DNA from: DATFRY01 sp035489015
GTDB taxonomy: Bacteria; Myxococcota_A; Polyangia; Haliangiales; Haliangiaceae
Direction: 5' to 3'
DNA length: 64,000 nt
NCBI GenBank assembly: GCA_035489015.1
Contig: DATHKR010000326.1
Location: forward strand, 18,405-82,404
In this document: piece by piece, positions 23,458 through 32,046 of the stretch
Numbering within the stretch: position 1 is the stretch's first letter
How the letters are laid out: the number at the start of each line of letters is the position of its first letter
Notes under the pieces: model-generated
What the model saw: the letters and a program-made list of their open reading frames with translations, nothing else
Told to the model about the DNA's origin: nothing
Databases searched by the model: none
Program-made: the position numbers and the translations under genes

Positions 23458-24022
23458 CGGAGGCGCCCAGGCGCTCGACGTTCGCGTCGATGACGGCCCC
23501 GAGCTCGCGCAGCGCGGCGGCGATCCGCCGTCGAGAGGCGGGCGCGAGCCCGTCGAGGAGCTGCTGCTCCAGCGCCATGTCGGCGCGGAAGGCCTTCTCG
23601 GCCAGCTTGCGGCCCTTGCCGGTCAGGGTGACCAGGAGGCTCCGGCCGTCGATCGGCGACCTCGACCGCGCGATCAGGCCGGCTCGGGCCAGGCGGATCA
23701 GGCGGTGGGTGAGCCCCCCCGACGAGACCATGAGGCCGGTGTAGAGCTCGGTCGGCGTGAGCTGGTAGGGCGGGCCGGCCCGGAGCAGCGTGCCGACCAC
23801 GTCGAACTCGCCGCTGTCGAGGCCGAAGCGGGCGAAGCTCCCCTCGATGGCGCGGCGCGTCCTCGAGGCGGCGCGGTAGGCGCGGCCGATGAGATCCATC
23901 GGCTCGGTGTCGAGATCGGGGAGCTCGCGGGCCCACTCGGCGCGAAACCCCTGGATCCGATCGCCCGCGCCGCGAGACGCCGCGCCCGCGCGTGGGGAAC
24001 CAGACTGGCGCTGACGGCTCAT
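23393..24022 (-). CDS. MarR-family transcriptional regulator
   Basis: A 209-residue winged-helix regulator. The recognition region reads LTPTELYTGLMVSSGGLTHRLIRL, followed by the wing ARSRSPIDGRSLLVTLTGKG, both typical of MarR. An N-terminal extension of ~35 residues and a basic C-terminal tail flank the domain. The ATG overlaps the stop codon of the upstream Lrp gene (ATGA), so the two regulators are made together. The 3' end overlaps the convergent VOC gene. It may sense phenolic or oxidative ligands and act on the neighbouring VOC/cupin/DoxX promoters; this is inference from position. Confidence 0.88.
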   Translation of the reverse strand: MSRQRQSGSPRAGAASRGAGDRIQGFRAEWARELPDLDTEPMDLIGRAYRAASRTRRAIEGSFARFGLDSGEFDVVGTLLRAGPPYQLTPTELYTGLMVSSGGLTHRLIRLARAGLIARSRSPIDGRSLLVTLTGKGRKLAEKAFRADMALEQQLLDGLAPASRRRIAAALRELGAVIDANVERLGASATPTAARRRAAGPGRRRPSAR

Positions 24023-24513
24023 GTCCCTCGCTCGCCTCCGATCGGCAGGGCGAGCCCGGTCTTCACCCGCGCGAGCACGACGTGGGTGGTGAAGCTGCGG
24101 ATGTTGGGATCGGAGAGCAGGTGGTCGCGGGTGAAGGCCTCGTACGCGGCCATGTCGGAGACAGAGACGACCAGGATGAAGTCGGACTGGCCGGTCACGT
24201 AGAAGCACTGCTGGACCGGGGCGCATGCCCGGATGCGCGCGCTGAAGCGGTCGAGGTCCTCGCGGCCCTCGCGGTCGACCTCGACGTTGACGACGCAGGT
24301 GAGCGGCAGGCCGACCGACTCCGGGTTCACCACCGCCACCTCGGCCTCGATCACGCCGCCGTCGCGCATTCGCTTGAGGCGGCGATGAACCGCCGCGGTC
24401 GACAGGCCGACCTCGGCGCCGATGGCCTCGGCGCCGAGCCGGGTGTCGCGCTGGTGGCGGGCGAGGATCTTGCGATCGAGCTCGTCCAGCTCCACCGCGC
24501 GCTTCCTGCTCAT
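24019..24513 (-). CDS. Lrp/AsnC-family transcriptional regulator
   Basis: A 164-residue regulator. The HTH begins ELDELDRKILARHQRDTR with recognition helix VGLSTAAVHRRLKRM. The C-terminal RAM ligand-binding domain contains VQQCFYVTGQSDFILVVS and ends RSFTTHVVLARVK. The start at 24513 is chosen because GGAGGGGG precedes it and the residues upstream are not conserved. It is divergent from the PLP-dependent dehydratase-like gene (103 bases between the starts), a classic arrangement for Lrp-type control of amino-acid metabolism. It is translationally coupled to the MarR gene downstream. Confidence 0.92.
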   Translation of the reverse strand: MSRKRAVELDELDRKILARHQRDTRLGAEAIGAEVGLSTAAVHRRLKRMRDGGVIEAEVAVVNPESVGLPLTCVVNVEVDREGREDLDRFSARIRACAPVQQCFYVTGQSDFILVVSVSDMAAYEAFTRDHLLSDPNIRSFTTHVVLARVKTGLALPIGGERGT

Positions 24514-24615
24514 GGAGCCCCCTCCGCGCGCAAGATCGCCGCGCCGGCCGGCTCGAATACGCGGCAAAACCTCGCGGCTCGCGCACTACGATCGTCGGCG
24601 TCGAAAGGAGTCACC

Positions 24616-25653
24616 ATGACCGACGCCAGCCTGGATGAATCACCCGCCCACCCCGGCACCGACGGGCCCCGCCTGTCGGCCGCGCGGATCGCCTCGTCGC
24701 GGGCGCTCATCGACTCCGCCTTCCTCGACACGCCGGAGCGGCGCGATCCCGGCCTGGACCGCTGGTTCGGCTGCGAGATCGTGATCAAGGACGAGGCCGC
24801 CGGGCCGCTGGGCTGCTTCAAGGGGCGCGGCGCCGATCTGTTCGTCGCGCGCTGGGTCGCGGCCCGGGCGGCCGGCTCGGGCGCGCCCGGTCCGCTGGTC
24901 TGCGCCAGCGCGGGCAACTTCGGGCTCGCGCTGGCCGACGCGGGGCGGCGCCGGGGCGTCCCGGTCACCGTGTTCGTGGCGACCGACGCGAGCCGGTACA
25001 AGGTCGCGCGCATTCTCGAGTGCGGCGGCGAGGTGATCGAGCGCGGATTCGACTGCGACGACGCCAAGGCGGCATCGCGCGAGCACGTGCTGGCGCGCGG
25101 CGGGACCCCGGTCGAGGACGGCGCCGAGGTCGCGATCGCCGAGGGCGCCGGCACCATCGCGGCCGAGCTCGACGGCACCCCGCTCGACGCCCTGGTCGTG
25201 CCGGTCGGCAACGGCGCGCTCGCCGCCGGGATGGGCACCTGGGCCAGGGCCCGCTGGCCGGCGACCCGCGTCATCGGCGTGTGCAGCGCGGGCGCACCGG
25301 TCATGCGCGACTGCTGGCTGCGCGGGCTCGGCGCAGCCGCCGACGACGCGGTCGCCGACGCGGTCGCCGACACGATCGCCGACGGCATCGCGGTCCGCGT
25401 CCCGGTGCCCGCCGCGGTCGACGACCTCGCCGGGGTGCTGGACGATCTCGTGGCGGTCGACGACGCTGCGCTCGTGGCCGCGATGCGAGCGCTGCACGCG
25501 CTGACCGGGCTGGTCGCCGAGCCGTCGGCGGTGGCAGGCCTGGCCGCGATCGCCGCGGATCGCGCGCGGTTCGCCGGCCTTCGCGTCGGCACCGTGCTGA
25601 CCGGCAGCAACCTCACGCGCGAGCAGCGCGCCGACTGGCTCTCCCTCACCTGA
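24616..25653 (+). CDS. PLP-dependent threonine/serine dehydratase-like enzyme
   Basis: A 345-residue fold-type II PLP enzyme. The Schiff-base lysine lies in CFKGRGADL, and SAGNFGLALA is the substrate-Asn loop (usually SxGNHGxA, here with Phe for His). The phosphate-binding Gly run is replaced by VPVGNGALAAG, and the C-terminal TGSN probably contacts the pyridine ring. Likely activity is deamination of threonine or serine, but relatives such as diaminopropionate lyase or other beta-elimination enzymes are possible. No ACT domain. Residues ~236-255 contain a short internal repeat (DAVADAVADTIADGIA). Start at 24616 has AGGAG upstream. The divergent Lrp gene is probably its regulator. Confidence 0.83.
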   Translation: MTDASLDESPAHPGTDGPRLSAARIASSRALIDSAFLDTPERRDPGLDRWFGCEIVIKDEAAGPLGCFKGRGADLFVARWVAARAAGSGAPGPLVCASAGNFGLALADAGRRRGVPVTVFVATDASRYKVARILECGGEVIERGFDCDDAKAASREHVLARGGTPVEDGAEVAIAEGAGTIAAELDGTPLDALVVPVGNGALAAGMGTWARARWPATRVIGVCSAGAPVMRDCWLRGLGAAADDAVADAVADTIADGIAVRVPVPAAVDDLAGVLDDLVAVDDAALVAAMRALHALTGLVAEPSAVAGLAAIAADRARFAGLRVGTVLTGSNLTREQRADWLSLT

Positions 25654-25671
25654 ACCCGCACTGGAGTCCTC

Positions 25672-26052
25672 ATGCTCGATCATGTCTCGCTGGGCGTCCA
25701 CCACCTCGACCGATCGACCGCGTTCTACGAGCGCATCCTGTCGACCCTCGGCTACCGGCTTCAGCGCCGCGAGGGGGCCGAGGTGGCGTTCGGCCCCGAC
25801 CAGGAGTGGATCTTCTTCCTCTATCCGGTCGATCCGGACCGTCCCATCACGGGGCAGGGCACGCACATCGCGTTCCGCGCGCCGGATCGCGAGGCGGTCC
25901 GGCGCTTCCACGCGGTGGCGATCGAGGCCGGCGGATCGGCCGTGCCCGACCGCGACCCCGACGAGCGTCCCCAGTTCGGCGCCGACTACTTCGGGGCCGT
26001 GCTGAAGGATCCCGACGGACACGCGATCGAGGTGCTCACTCGCCGCGGCTAG
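25672..26052 (+). CDS. VOC-family (glyoxalase/bleomycin-resistance-like) protein
   Basis: A 126-residue VOC protein. It begins MLDHVSLGVHHLDRSTAFYE with the metal-ligand His, continues with GTHIAFRAPDREAV, and ends FGAVLKDPDGHAIEVL with the conserved Glu. It starts 18 bases after the dehydratase-like gene and has GGAGTCC upstream, so the two are likely co-transcribed. Substrate unknown. It is not closely similar to the other VOC protein at 23011. It converges on the STAND regulator gene with only six bases between them. Confidence 0.86.
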   Translation: MLDHVSLGVHHLDRSTAFYERILSTLGYRLQRREGAEVAFGPDQEWIFFLYPVDPDRPITGQGTHIAFRAPDREAVRRFHAVAIEAGGSAVPDRDPDERPQFGADYFGAVLKDPDGHAIEVLTRRG

Positions 26053-26058
26053 GCGAGA

Positions 26059-28785
26059 TCAGGGGCCGGTCGTCTGCAGCTCGCAGCCGGGCTCGACGCG
26101 CAGCCCGACTCCGTCGTCGTCGGAGACGATCTGGAGGCCGGCCCGGGCGACCAGGGCGCGCAGCCGCTTGACGTTGACCCAGAGCGCGCCGTCGTGCACC
26201 GACGGGCGGTAGTCGATCGCCCAGATCGCGCGGGCCAGCGCGGTGCGATCGTGGCCGCGCCCGGGCGCCTCGAGGAGGGCGTAGAACAGCCGCCGGAGGG
26301 CGGGGCGGCGGGCCAGGTCGATGGTCAGGTCGCCGACCCGGATCTCGTCAGCGCGGCGGTCGACCACGACGCGGCGGACCTGGCCGGCGGCGCGCGCGGC
26401 GGCGCGCTGGTCCAGCCAGGCGGCGATGGTCGGCACCAGCTCCGGGTCGGCCCCGGCGCGCGCGGCCGCCTCGCACGCGCGGTGCACGCGCGGATCGTCG
26501 GTGCCGGCCCGATCGGCCCCCGCGGGATCGCCGAGGTCGAGCGCGCGATCGGCGACCGCGAGGAGCGCGGCCTCGAGCGGGTCGACCGCGGCGCGATCGA
26601 GCGCGGCCAGGTAGCCGCGCGCCACCGCGACCTGGCCGGCCCCGAGCGAGCGCAGCACCGCGAGGACTCGGTCGCGCCGGGCCTCGCCCGGGCGCGAGCT
26701 GTCGGGCGGCGGCGGCCCGGTCAGCGCCACCCACGGATCGGCTCGACCGGCGCGGGCGGCCAGCCGGACCATCAGCGCGGCGCCGGCGGCCGCGGCCTCG
26801 CGGGTCACCTGGTCGAGGAGGCGGCGGCCGGCCCGGAGCTGACCGCACGCGAGCGACGCGCGGGCGCGGACCAGCCGGCTCCACAGCGCGCCGATGCGGT
26901 GACCTGCCCCGGCGAACCCGTCCTCCGCCGCGGCCGCCTCGTCTCGCGCGGCCGCGAAGTCGCCCTGGCTCTCGAGGAGCGTGGCGCGCATCGCGCGCAG
27001 CGACAGGGTCATGAGCGGGTCGTTGAACCGCGCCAGCGACCGCTCCGCCTCGGCGAGCGCGGCCGCGGCGTCGGCGATCTTGCCCACCCGGGCCAGCACG
27101 GTCACCATGAACGCCGGCGCCAGCACCGAGGCGCGGAAGCCGAGCCGGTCGCGGAACAGCGGCCAGGCCGCGCGCATCGCCTGCTCGGCCTCGCCGTCGC
27201 GCTCCTCCAGCCAGAGCGAGAACGCGCGGGCGAACCCGGCGTACCCGCGCATGAGCGGGCTGGCCAGGCCGGCGGCGGCCCGGTCGATGGCGGCGCGCGC
27301 GGCGTCGCCGTCGCCGCGATAGGTCGACGTCAGGAGATGGACCACGGCGAAGCGGACGCGCAGCTCGGGCGGCGCGGTCGGCGACGCGAGCCCGGCCCGG
27401 CTCACCCGCCCGGCCACGTCGAGCCCGAGGGTCAGGAGCGCGAGGTGGGCGAAGGTCGCGCGCAGCGAGTCGCCGGCGCCGTCGCGGTCGGGGCCGAGCG
27501 CCATCACCTCGTCGAGGGCGCGGCCGAAGTCGAGCATGCGGGCCATCGCGCGGGCGCGAGCCAGGCGCGCCTCGGCGTCGGCCTCGCTGGTGACCAGGTC
27601 GAGCCCGCGCAGGAGCTCGCCGGCGCCGCCGCTCCGCACCAGCTCGGCCGCGCGCGCGAGCAGGAGATCGCGGGCCGGGCGAGCCATCCCGGCCGCGGCC
27701 AGGTGCCGGACACGCAGCCGGGTGCCGGCGATGAGGCCGAGCCCGGCGCCGTCGAGCGAGCCGATCGCGCGGTGCGCGGCGATCGTCTCCTCGCGGCTGG
27801 CCGCGGCGATCAGGCGCCCGCCCAGGAGATCGTGGACGACCAGCTCGCCGCGCGCGGTGGTGTCGACCACCAGCCGGGCGGCGAGGCCGCGGATCGCGCG
27901 CTCGGCCGCGAGCGGACCGGCCGCGAGCGGATCGCCGGCGACCAGCTCGACCGCCAGCTCGCGCGGCAGCGGCATGCCGACCAGCGCCAGGGCCAGCGCC
28001 AGCCGCCGCTCGGCCGGCTCGAGCGCCGCGACGGTCGGCGACGCCGGATCGCCGTCGAGGTCGCCGGCATGCGCGCGGCGCAGGTGGAACGGGTTGCCGC
28101 GGGTGCGCTGCCACGCCTCCTCGAACCCGCCGCGCGCGCCGTGCAGATCGTCCAGCCGGGCCCACAGCTCGGCGGCGGCGCCGGCGTCGAGGCCATCCAG
28201 GATCACCTCGACCCGCTCGGGCCCGCCGGCGCGCTCGTGCAGGCGAGCGCGGCAGGTGGCGATCACCCGACCGCGCCGGAGCAGGGAGGCGAGCACGTCG
28301 AGGGCGGCGAGCGAGGCGACGTCGGGCAGACGGTCGGCGTCCTCGATGATCGCGAGCGCCGCGCCGCGGTCCATGCGCGCGGCCAGGGCGGTCACCCGCT
28401 CGAGGTCGGTGCGCATCTCCACCGTCGGCTCGCCGGGCAGGGCCAGGCCGCGGCGGAGATCGTCGAGCAGCGAGGTGACCGCCATCCCGACCGACACATG
28501 ATGGCGAGCGACCGGACCGCGCCAGCCATCCGCGAAGCGCTGCGCCAGAGCGCTCTTGCCGACCCCGGCCAGCCCGACGATCACCGCGAACGGGACATCG
28601 GCCAGCCCGCGCCGCAGTCGCTCCAGCTCGGCGGCCCGCCCGACGAACACCGGCGACGAGCCGCCGGCCGGCGACCCGCCGGTCGGGATGGCCGTCAACA
28701 TCGCCCCGGTCCGCGAGCGAGCCGGTCGGGCGGCGATCGGCACCTCGAGCTCGGTCTCCACGTCGCGGCGATCTGCACGGGCCAT
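26059..28785 (-). CDS. STAND-type ATPase with TPR-like repeats and C-terminal winged helix
   Basis: A 908-residue regulator. A P-loop NTPase domain (about 45-330) has Walker A GLAGVGKSAL at 71-80 and a Walker B-like ALAIIEDAD near 135. A long helical region (~330-800) of Ala/Leu/Arg-rich helices looks like TPR repeats (for example ASLACGQLRAGRRLLDQV). The last ~95 residues (RRVVVDRRADEIRVGDLTID, then AIDYRPSVHDGALWVNVKRL) resemble an OmpR-type winged helix. This order, ATPase first and DNA-binding domain last, resembles LAL/MalT regulators, but with a winged helix instead of a LuxR HTH. Start at 28785 follows AGGGAGA. It is divergent from the M1 aminopeptidase, 415 bases away. Signal and targets are unknown. 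Confidence 0.8.
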   Translation of the reverse strand: MARADRRDVETELEVPIAARPARSRTGAMLTAIPTGGSPAGGSSPVFVGRAAELERLRRGLADVPFAVIVGLAGVGKSALAQRFADGWRGPVARHHVSVGMAVTSLLDDLRRGLALPGEPTVEMRTDLERVTALAARMDRGAALAIIEDADRLPDVASLAALDVLASLLRRGRVIATCRARLHERAGGPERVEVILDGLDAGAAAELWARLDDLHGARGGFEEAWQRTRGNPFHLRRAHAGDLDGDPASPTVAALEPAERRLALALALVGMPLPRELAVELVAGDPLAAGPLAAERAIRGLAARLVVDTTARGELVVHDLLGGRLIAAASREETIAAHRAIGSLDGAGLGLIAGTRLRVRHLAAAGMARPARDLLLARAAELVRSGGAGELLRGLDLVTSEADAEARLARARAMARMLDFGRALDEVMALGPDRDGAGDSLRATFAHLALLTLGLDVAGRVSRAGLASPTAPPELRVRFAVVHLLTSTYRGDGDAARAAIDRAAAGLASPLMRGYAGFARAFSLWLEERDGEAEQAMRAAWPLFRDRLGFRASVLAPAFMVTVLARVGKIADAAAALAEAERSLARFNDPLMTLSLRAMRATLLESQGDFAAARDEAAAAEDGFAGAGHRIGALWSRLVRARASLACGQLRAGRRLLDQVTREAAAAGAALMVRLAARAGRADPWVALTGPPPPDSSRPGEARRDRVLAVLRSLGAGQVAVARGYLAALDRAAVDPLEAALLAVADRALDLGDPAGADRAGTDDPRVHRACEAAARAGADPELVPTIAAWLDQRAAARAAGQVRRVVVDRRADEIRVGDLTIDLARRPALRRLFYALLEAPGRGHDRTALARAIWAIDYRPSVHDGALWVNVKRLRALVARAGLQIVSDDDGVGLRVEPGCELQTTGP

Positions 28786-29200
28786 GCGTGTCTCCCTGGC
28801 GGCGCGACGATCTCGAGCGGCGCCACGGCGATCCTGTGCACGTCGGGAGCCAGGTCCGGGGAGTCGGGCGCGCCAGGGCTCCGCGCGGCGCAGCCTCGCG
28901 CGAACCCGGTAGATTGCGGGTATCGGAAGGCGATCGACCGGGCGGCATCGAGCCGCGCCGCCTGTTGCTCCGCGAGTCACACCGGCGGGGAGCGCGGCCG
29001 CCACCGGTCGCGCCGATCCAGCCGGTGCCCCGGCTCCGGGTGCGTAACAGCGAGGCGCCAGGCCTGTAACGCGTTGCACCCTCGCGGCTGTCGCGCACGC
29101 CGATCGCTCTCGTCGGCGCGCGCCAGAGCCGCGTCCTTGCTGGCGTCGCGCTCTCGCCTCGCCCTCGCCGGCGCCGTCGCGCCGTGGCACGAGGCTTGCC
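28786..29200. other. Divergent intergenic region
   Basis: 415 bases between the starts of the STAND regulator and the M1 aminopeptidase. No convincing gene is seen; the regulator's frame stays open into it without a plausible start. It contains an imperfect inverted repeat, GCGTAACAG (29042-29050) with CTGTAACGC (29064-29072), running into CGCGTTGCACC (29070-29080). The same 11-base word recurs, reversed, in the fhs/malate synthase intergenic region. A GAGG ribosome-binding site precedes the aminopeptidase ATG. Confidence 0.5.
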
Positions 29201-32032
29201 ATGCTGACTACCTTCATGCCCATGAGCGACCGCCCCGTCCGCACCGTGCCGGCCCTCCTCCTCGCCGGTCTCCTGGCCTCCGCGCCGGGATGCAAGCCGT
29301 CCTCGAAGGAGGCCGTGCCGCGCGCCAAGGAACCGGCCACCACGCCCGCTCCGGCCGCGACCGCGACCGGAGCGGCCGCGCCAGACAAGCCAGCCGCCGA
29401 CGATGCCGCGTCGGCTCCGATCTTCCGGCTTCCGGCCGATGTGCGCCCGACCCGCCAGCGGGTCGAGCTGGAGGTGGTGCCGGACCGGGAGACGTTCTCG
29501 GGGCGGGTGGAGATCGCTCTCGCTCTCGACAAGCCGCGCAGCGATCTATGGATCTCGGCTCGCGAGCTGACGCTGTCGGACGGGAAGCTGACGGTCGGAG
29601 GCGAGAGCCTCGCGCTCACCGTCGAGAAGGATGACTCGCGCGGGGCGGCTCGCCTGGTCCTGCCTCGCGAGGTCCCGGCCGGGTCGGCCACCTTGTCGCT
29701 CGCCTTCACCGGCTCGTTCAACCCCAAGCTGGTCGGGCTCTACCGGGTGAAGACGGGCGAGCGATGGTACGCGTTCACCCAGTTCGAGGCGGTCGATGCG
29801 CGCCGCGCGTTTCCCTGCTTCGACGAGCCGAGCTTCAAGATCCCGTGGGAGGTCGTGATGACGGTGCCGAAGGGCGCGGTCGCGGTCTCCAACTATCCGG
29901 TGAAGGAAGAGGCGGCGGCCGGGGAGCTCCGGCGGGTCACGTTCGAGCCGACCCGGCCGCTTCCCAGCTACCTGGTCGCGGTCGCGGTCGGCGAGTTCGA
30001 CGTCGTCACCCCGGCCCCGCTTCCGCCCAACGAGGTGCGCAAGCGCCCGCTGCCGGTCCGCGGCATCGCGCCGAAGGGGCGCGGGCCCGAGCTGGCCACC
30101 GCGCTGCACGCCGCCGGCGAGCTCCTGGTCATGCTCGAGCGGTGGTTCGGGATCGAGTTCCCGTACCCCAAGCTCGACCACGTCGCGGTCCCCGACTTCG
30201 AGTACGGCGCGATGGAGAACGCCGGCATCATCACCTACCGCGAGCCGCTCCTGCTGGTCGATCCGAAGACGGCGTCGGAGGACCAGAAGCTGCGCATGAC
30301 GGTCACCGTCGCGCACGAGATCTCGCACCAGTGGTTCGGCGACCTGGTGACCATGCAGTGGTGGGACGACCTCTGGCTCAACGAGTCGTTCGCCAGCGTG
30401 ATGGAGACCCAGACCACCGTCGAGTGGGCGCCGCAGAACCGCTGGGATCTGATCAACCTCAGCGAGGTCCAGGGCGCGATGAGGACCGACGAGCTGTCCA
30501 CGGTGCGCCCGATCCGGCCCAACCTGGTCGTCGAGGGCGACATCTTCGGCTTCGACTACCAGATCGCGTACCAGAAGGGCTCGCAGGTCATCGCCATGTT
30601 CGAGCAGTTCCTCGGCCCCGAGGCCTTCCGCGCCGGCGTGCGCGGCTACCTGGCCGCCCACGCCGACCGCAACGCCACCCGCGACGACCTGGTCGCGGCG
30701 CTGTCCGAGCAGGGCACCGACATCCGCGCCGCCATGCGCAGCTTCATCGACCAGCCGGGCATCCCGCTGGTCCAGGCCACCCTGCGCTGCGAGGGCGGCC
30801 CGCCGCGGGTGGCGCTCAAGCAGTCGCGCAACCTGCCGCTCGGCTCCACCGCGTCGCGCGACGTTCGCTGGTCGGTGCCGGTCTGCGTGCGCAGCGCGGG
30901 CCCCAAGCAGAAGCCGGACTGCATGCTGCTCGCCACCGCCGAGGCCGAGCTGCCGCTGGCCCGCAAGTCGTGCCCGGCGTGGATCGCGCTCAACCCGGAG
31001 GCGCACGGCTACTACCGCTGGGCGCTGGCCCCGGCCCAGCTCAAGGATCTCCTGACCAGCGGCTACAAGCAGCTGACCCCGGCCGAGCGACTGTCGCTGG
31101 CCAGCAACCTGTCGTCGGGGCTGCGCAGTGGCGCGCTGCCGGCAGCCGACGTGCTGGCCGCGCTCGGGCCGCTGGCTCGCGATCCGGAGCCGTCGGTGGC
31201 GCAGGAGCCGGGCGGCCTGCTCGCGTTCGTGCGCGAGAAGCTGGTCGAGCCAGGTCTGCGCGGCACGGTCGAGGCGCACATGCGCTCGCTGTATGGCCCG
31301 GTCCTGGCCAAGGTCGGCTGGAAGTCGAGGGCGGGCGAGCCGGCCCGCGTGCAGAGCTTCCGCCGCTGGCTCATCGCGTACCTGGCCTTCACCGCGCGCG
31401 ACCCGGCGGTGCTCGAGCGCGCCGCCGGGCTGGGCCGCGCGTACGTCGGCACCGACGGTCACGTCCACCCGGAGGCGGTCGACCGGAACATCGTGTCGGT
31501 CGCGGTCCAGGCGGCCGGCCGGCTCGGCACGCCGGAGCTGTTCGACACCATGCTGGAGCGGCTCGCCAGCGAGCAGGACTCGGTCGTGCGCGGGCACCTC
31601 CTCGGCGGGCTGGCCGAGTTCCAGGATCCGAAGCTGGCCGACCGGGCCCGCGCGCTCGCCTTCGACGAGCGGCTGCGGGTGAACGAGCGCCTCTCGGTGC
31701 TCCAGGGCCAGGCCCAGACGCTCGAGCAGAAGCCGGCCGCGTGGGCGTGGCTGGTGGCCAACTTCGACAAGATCGCGCCGGTGGTCCCGCCCGCGTACGT
31801 GCAGTTCTTCAGCTACCTGCAGGACGGCTGCAGCGAGGACGCCGCGGTCGAGCTGGAGCGCTTCATGCGGCCGCGGGTGAAGAGCCACATCGGCGGCCCC
31901 TACAACCTCGACAAGGCGCTCGAGTACACCCGGCTGTGCGCTGCCCAGGTCACGGCCCAGCGGCGCAGCGCGACCGAGTTCTTCAACCGCAGCGCGCAGG
32001 CGACCCAGGCGCCGGCCCAGTCGTCCATGTAG
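29201..32032 (+). CDS. M1-family aminopeptidase (exported)
   Basis: A 943-residue zinc aminopeptidase. The exopeptidase motif GAMEN is at 336-340 and the zinc site HEISH at 372-376 with the third ligand Glu395 (WLNESFA). The C-terminal ~450 residues form the helical ERAP1/aminopeptidase-N-type domain. An N-terminal hydrophobic segment (TVPALLLAGLLASAPGC) followed by a Lys/Pro/Ala-rich linker indicates export, perhaps as a lipoprotein; the APGC site is a poor lipobox. ATG at 29201 is chosen because of GAGG seven bases upstream; 29222 is an alternative. It would release N-terminal amino acids from peptides outside the cytosol. The divergent STAND regulator may control it. Confidence 0.94.
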   Translation: MLTTFMPMSDRPVRTVPALLLAGLLASAPGCKPSSKEAVPRAKEPATTPAPAATATGAAAPDKPAADDAASAPIFRLPADVRPTRQRVELEVVPDRETFSGRVEIALALDKPRSDLWISARELTLSDGKLTVGGESLALTVEKDDSRGAARLVLPREVPAGSATLSLAFTGSFNPKLVGLYRVKTGERWYAFTQFEAVDARRAFPCFDEPSFKIPWEVVMTVPKGAVAVSNYPVKEEAAAGELRRVTFEPTRPLPSYLVAVAVGEFDVVTPAPLPPNEVRKRPLPVRGIAPKGRGPELATALHAAGELLVMLERWFGIEFPYPKLDHVAVPDFEYGAMENAGIITYREPLLLVDPKTASEDQKLRMTVTVAHEISHQWFGDLVTMQWWDDLWLNESFASVMETQTTVEWAPQNRWDLINLSEVQGAMRTDELSTVRPIRPNLVVEGDIFGFDYQIAYQKGSQVIAMFEQFLGPEAFRAGVRGYLAAHADRNATRDDLVAALSEQGTDIRAAMRSFIDQPGIPLVQATLRCEGGPPRVALKQSRNLPLGSTASRDVRWSVPVCVRSAGPKQKPDCMLLATAEAELPLARKSCPAWIALNPEAHGYYRWALAPAQLKDLLTSGYKQLTPAERLSLASNLSSGLRSGALPAADVLAALGPLARDPEPSVAQEPGGLLAFVREKLVEPGLRGTVEAHMRSLYGPVLAKVGWKSRAGEPARVQSFRRWLIAYLAFTARDPAVLERAAGLGRAYVGTDGHVHPEAVDRNIVSVAVQAAGRLGTPELFDTMLERLASEQDSVVRGHLLGGLAEFQDPKLADRARALAFDERLRVNERLSVLQGQAQTLEQKPAAWAWLVANFDKIAPVVPPAYVQFFSYLQDGCSEDAAVELERFMRPRVKSHIGGPYNLDKALEYTRLCAAQVTAQRRSATEFFNRSAQATQAPAQSSM

Positions 32033-32046
32033 CGCGGCGGATCGGG

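Noticed and set aside
26194..29634. Long plus-strand open frame opposite the STAND regulator
   Set aside because: Shadow of the GC-rich minus-strand gene; composition is Arg/Gly/Ala-rich without domains.
28786..29727. N-terminal extension of the STAND regulator frame
   Set aside because: The frame is open, but AGGGAGA before the ATG at 28785 and low-complexity sequence upstream argue against translation. It would also run into the aminopeptidase coding region.
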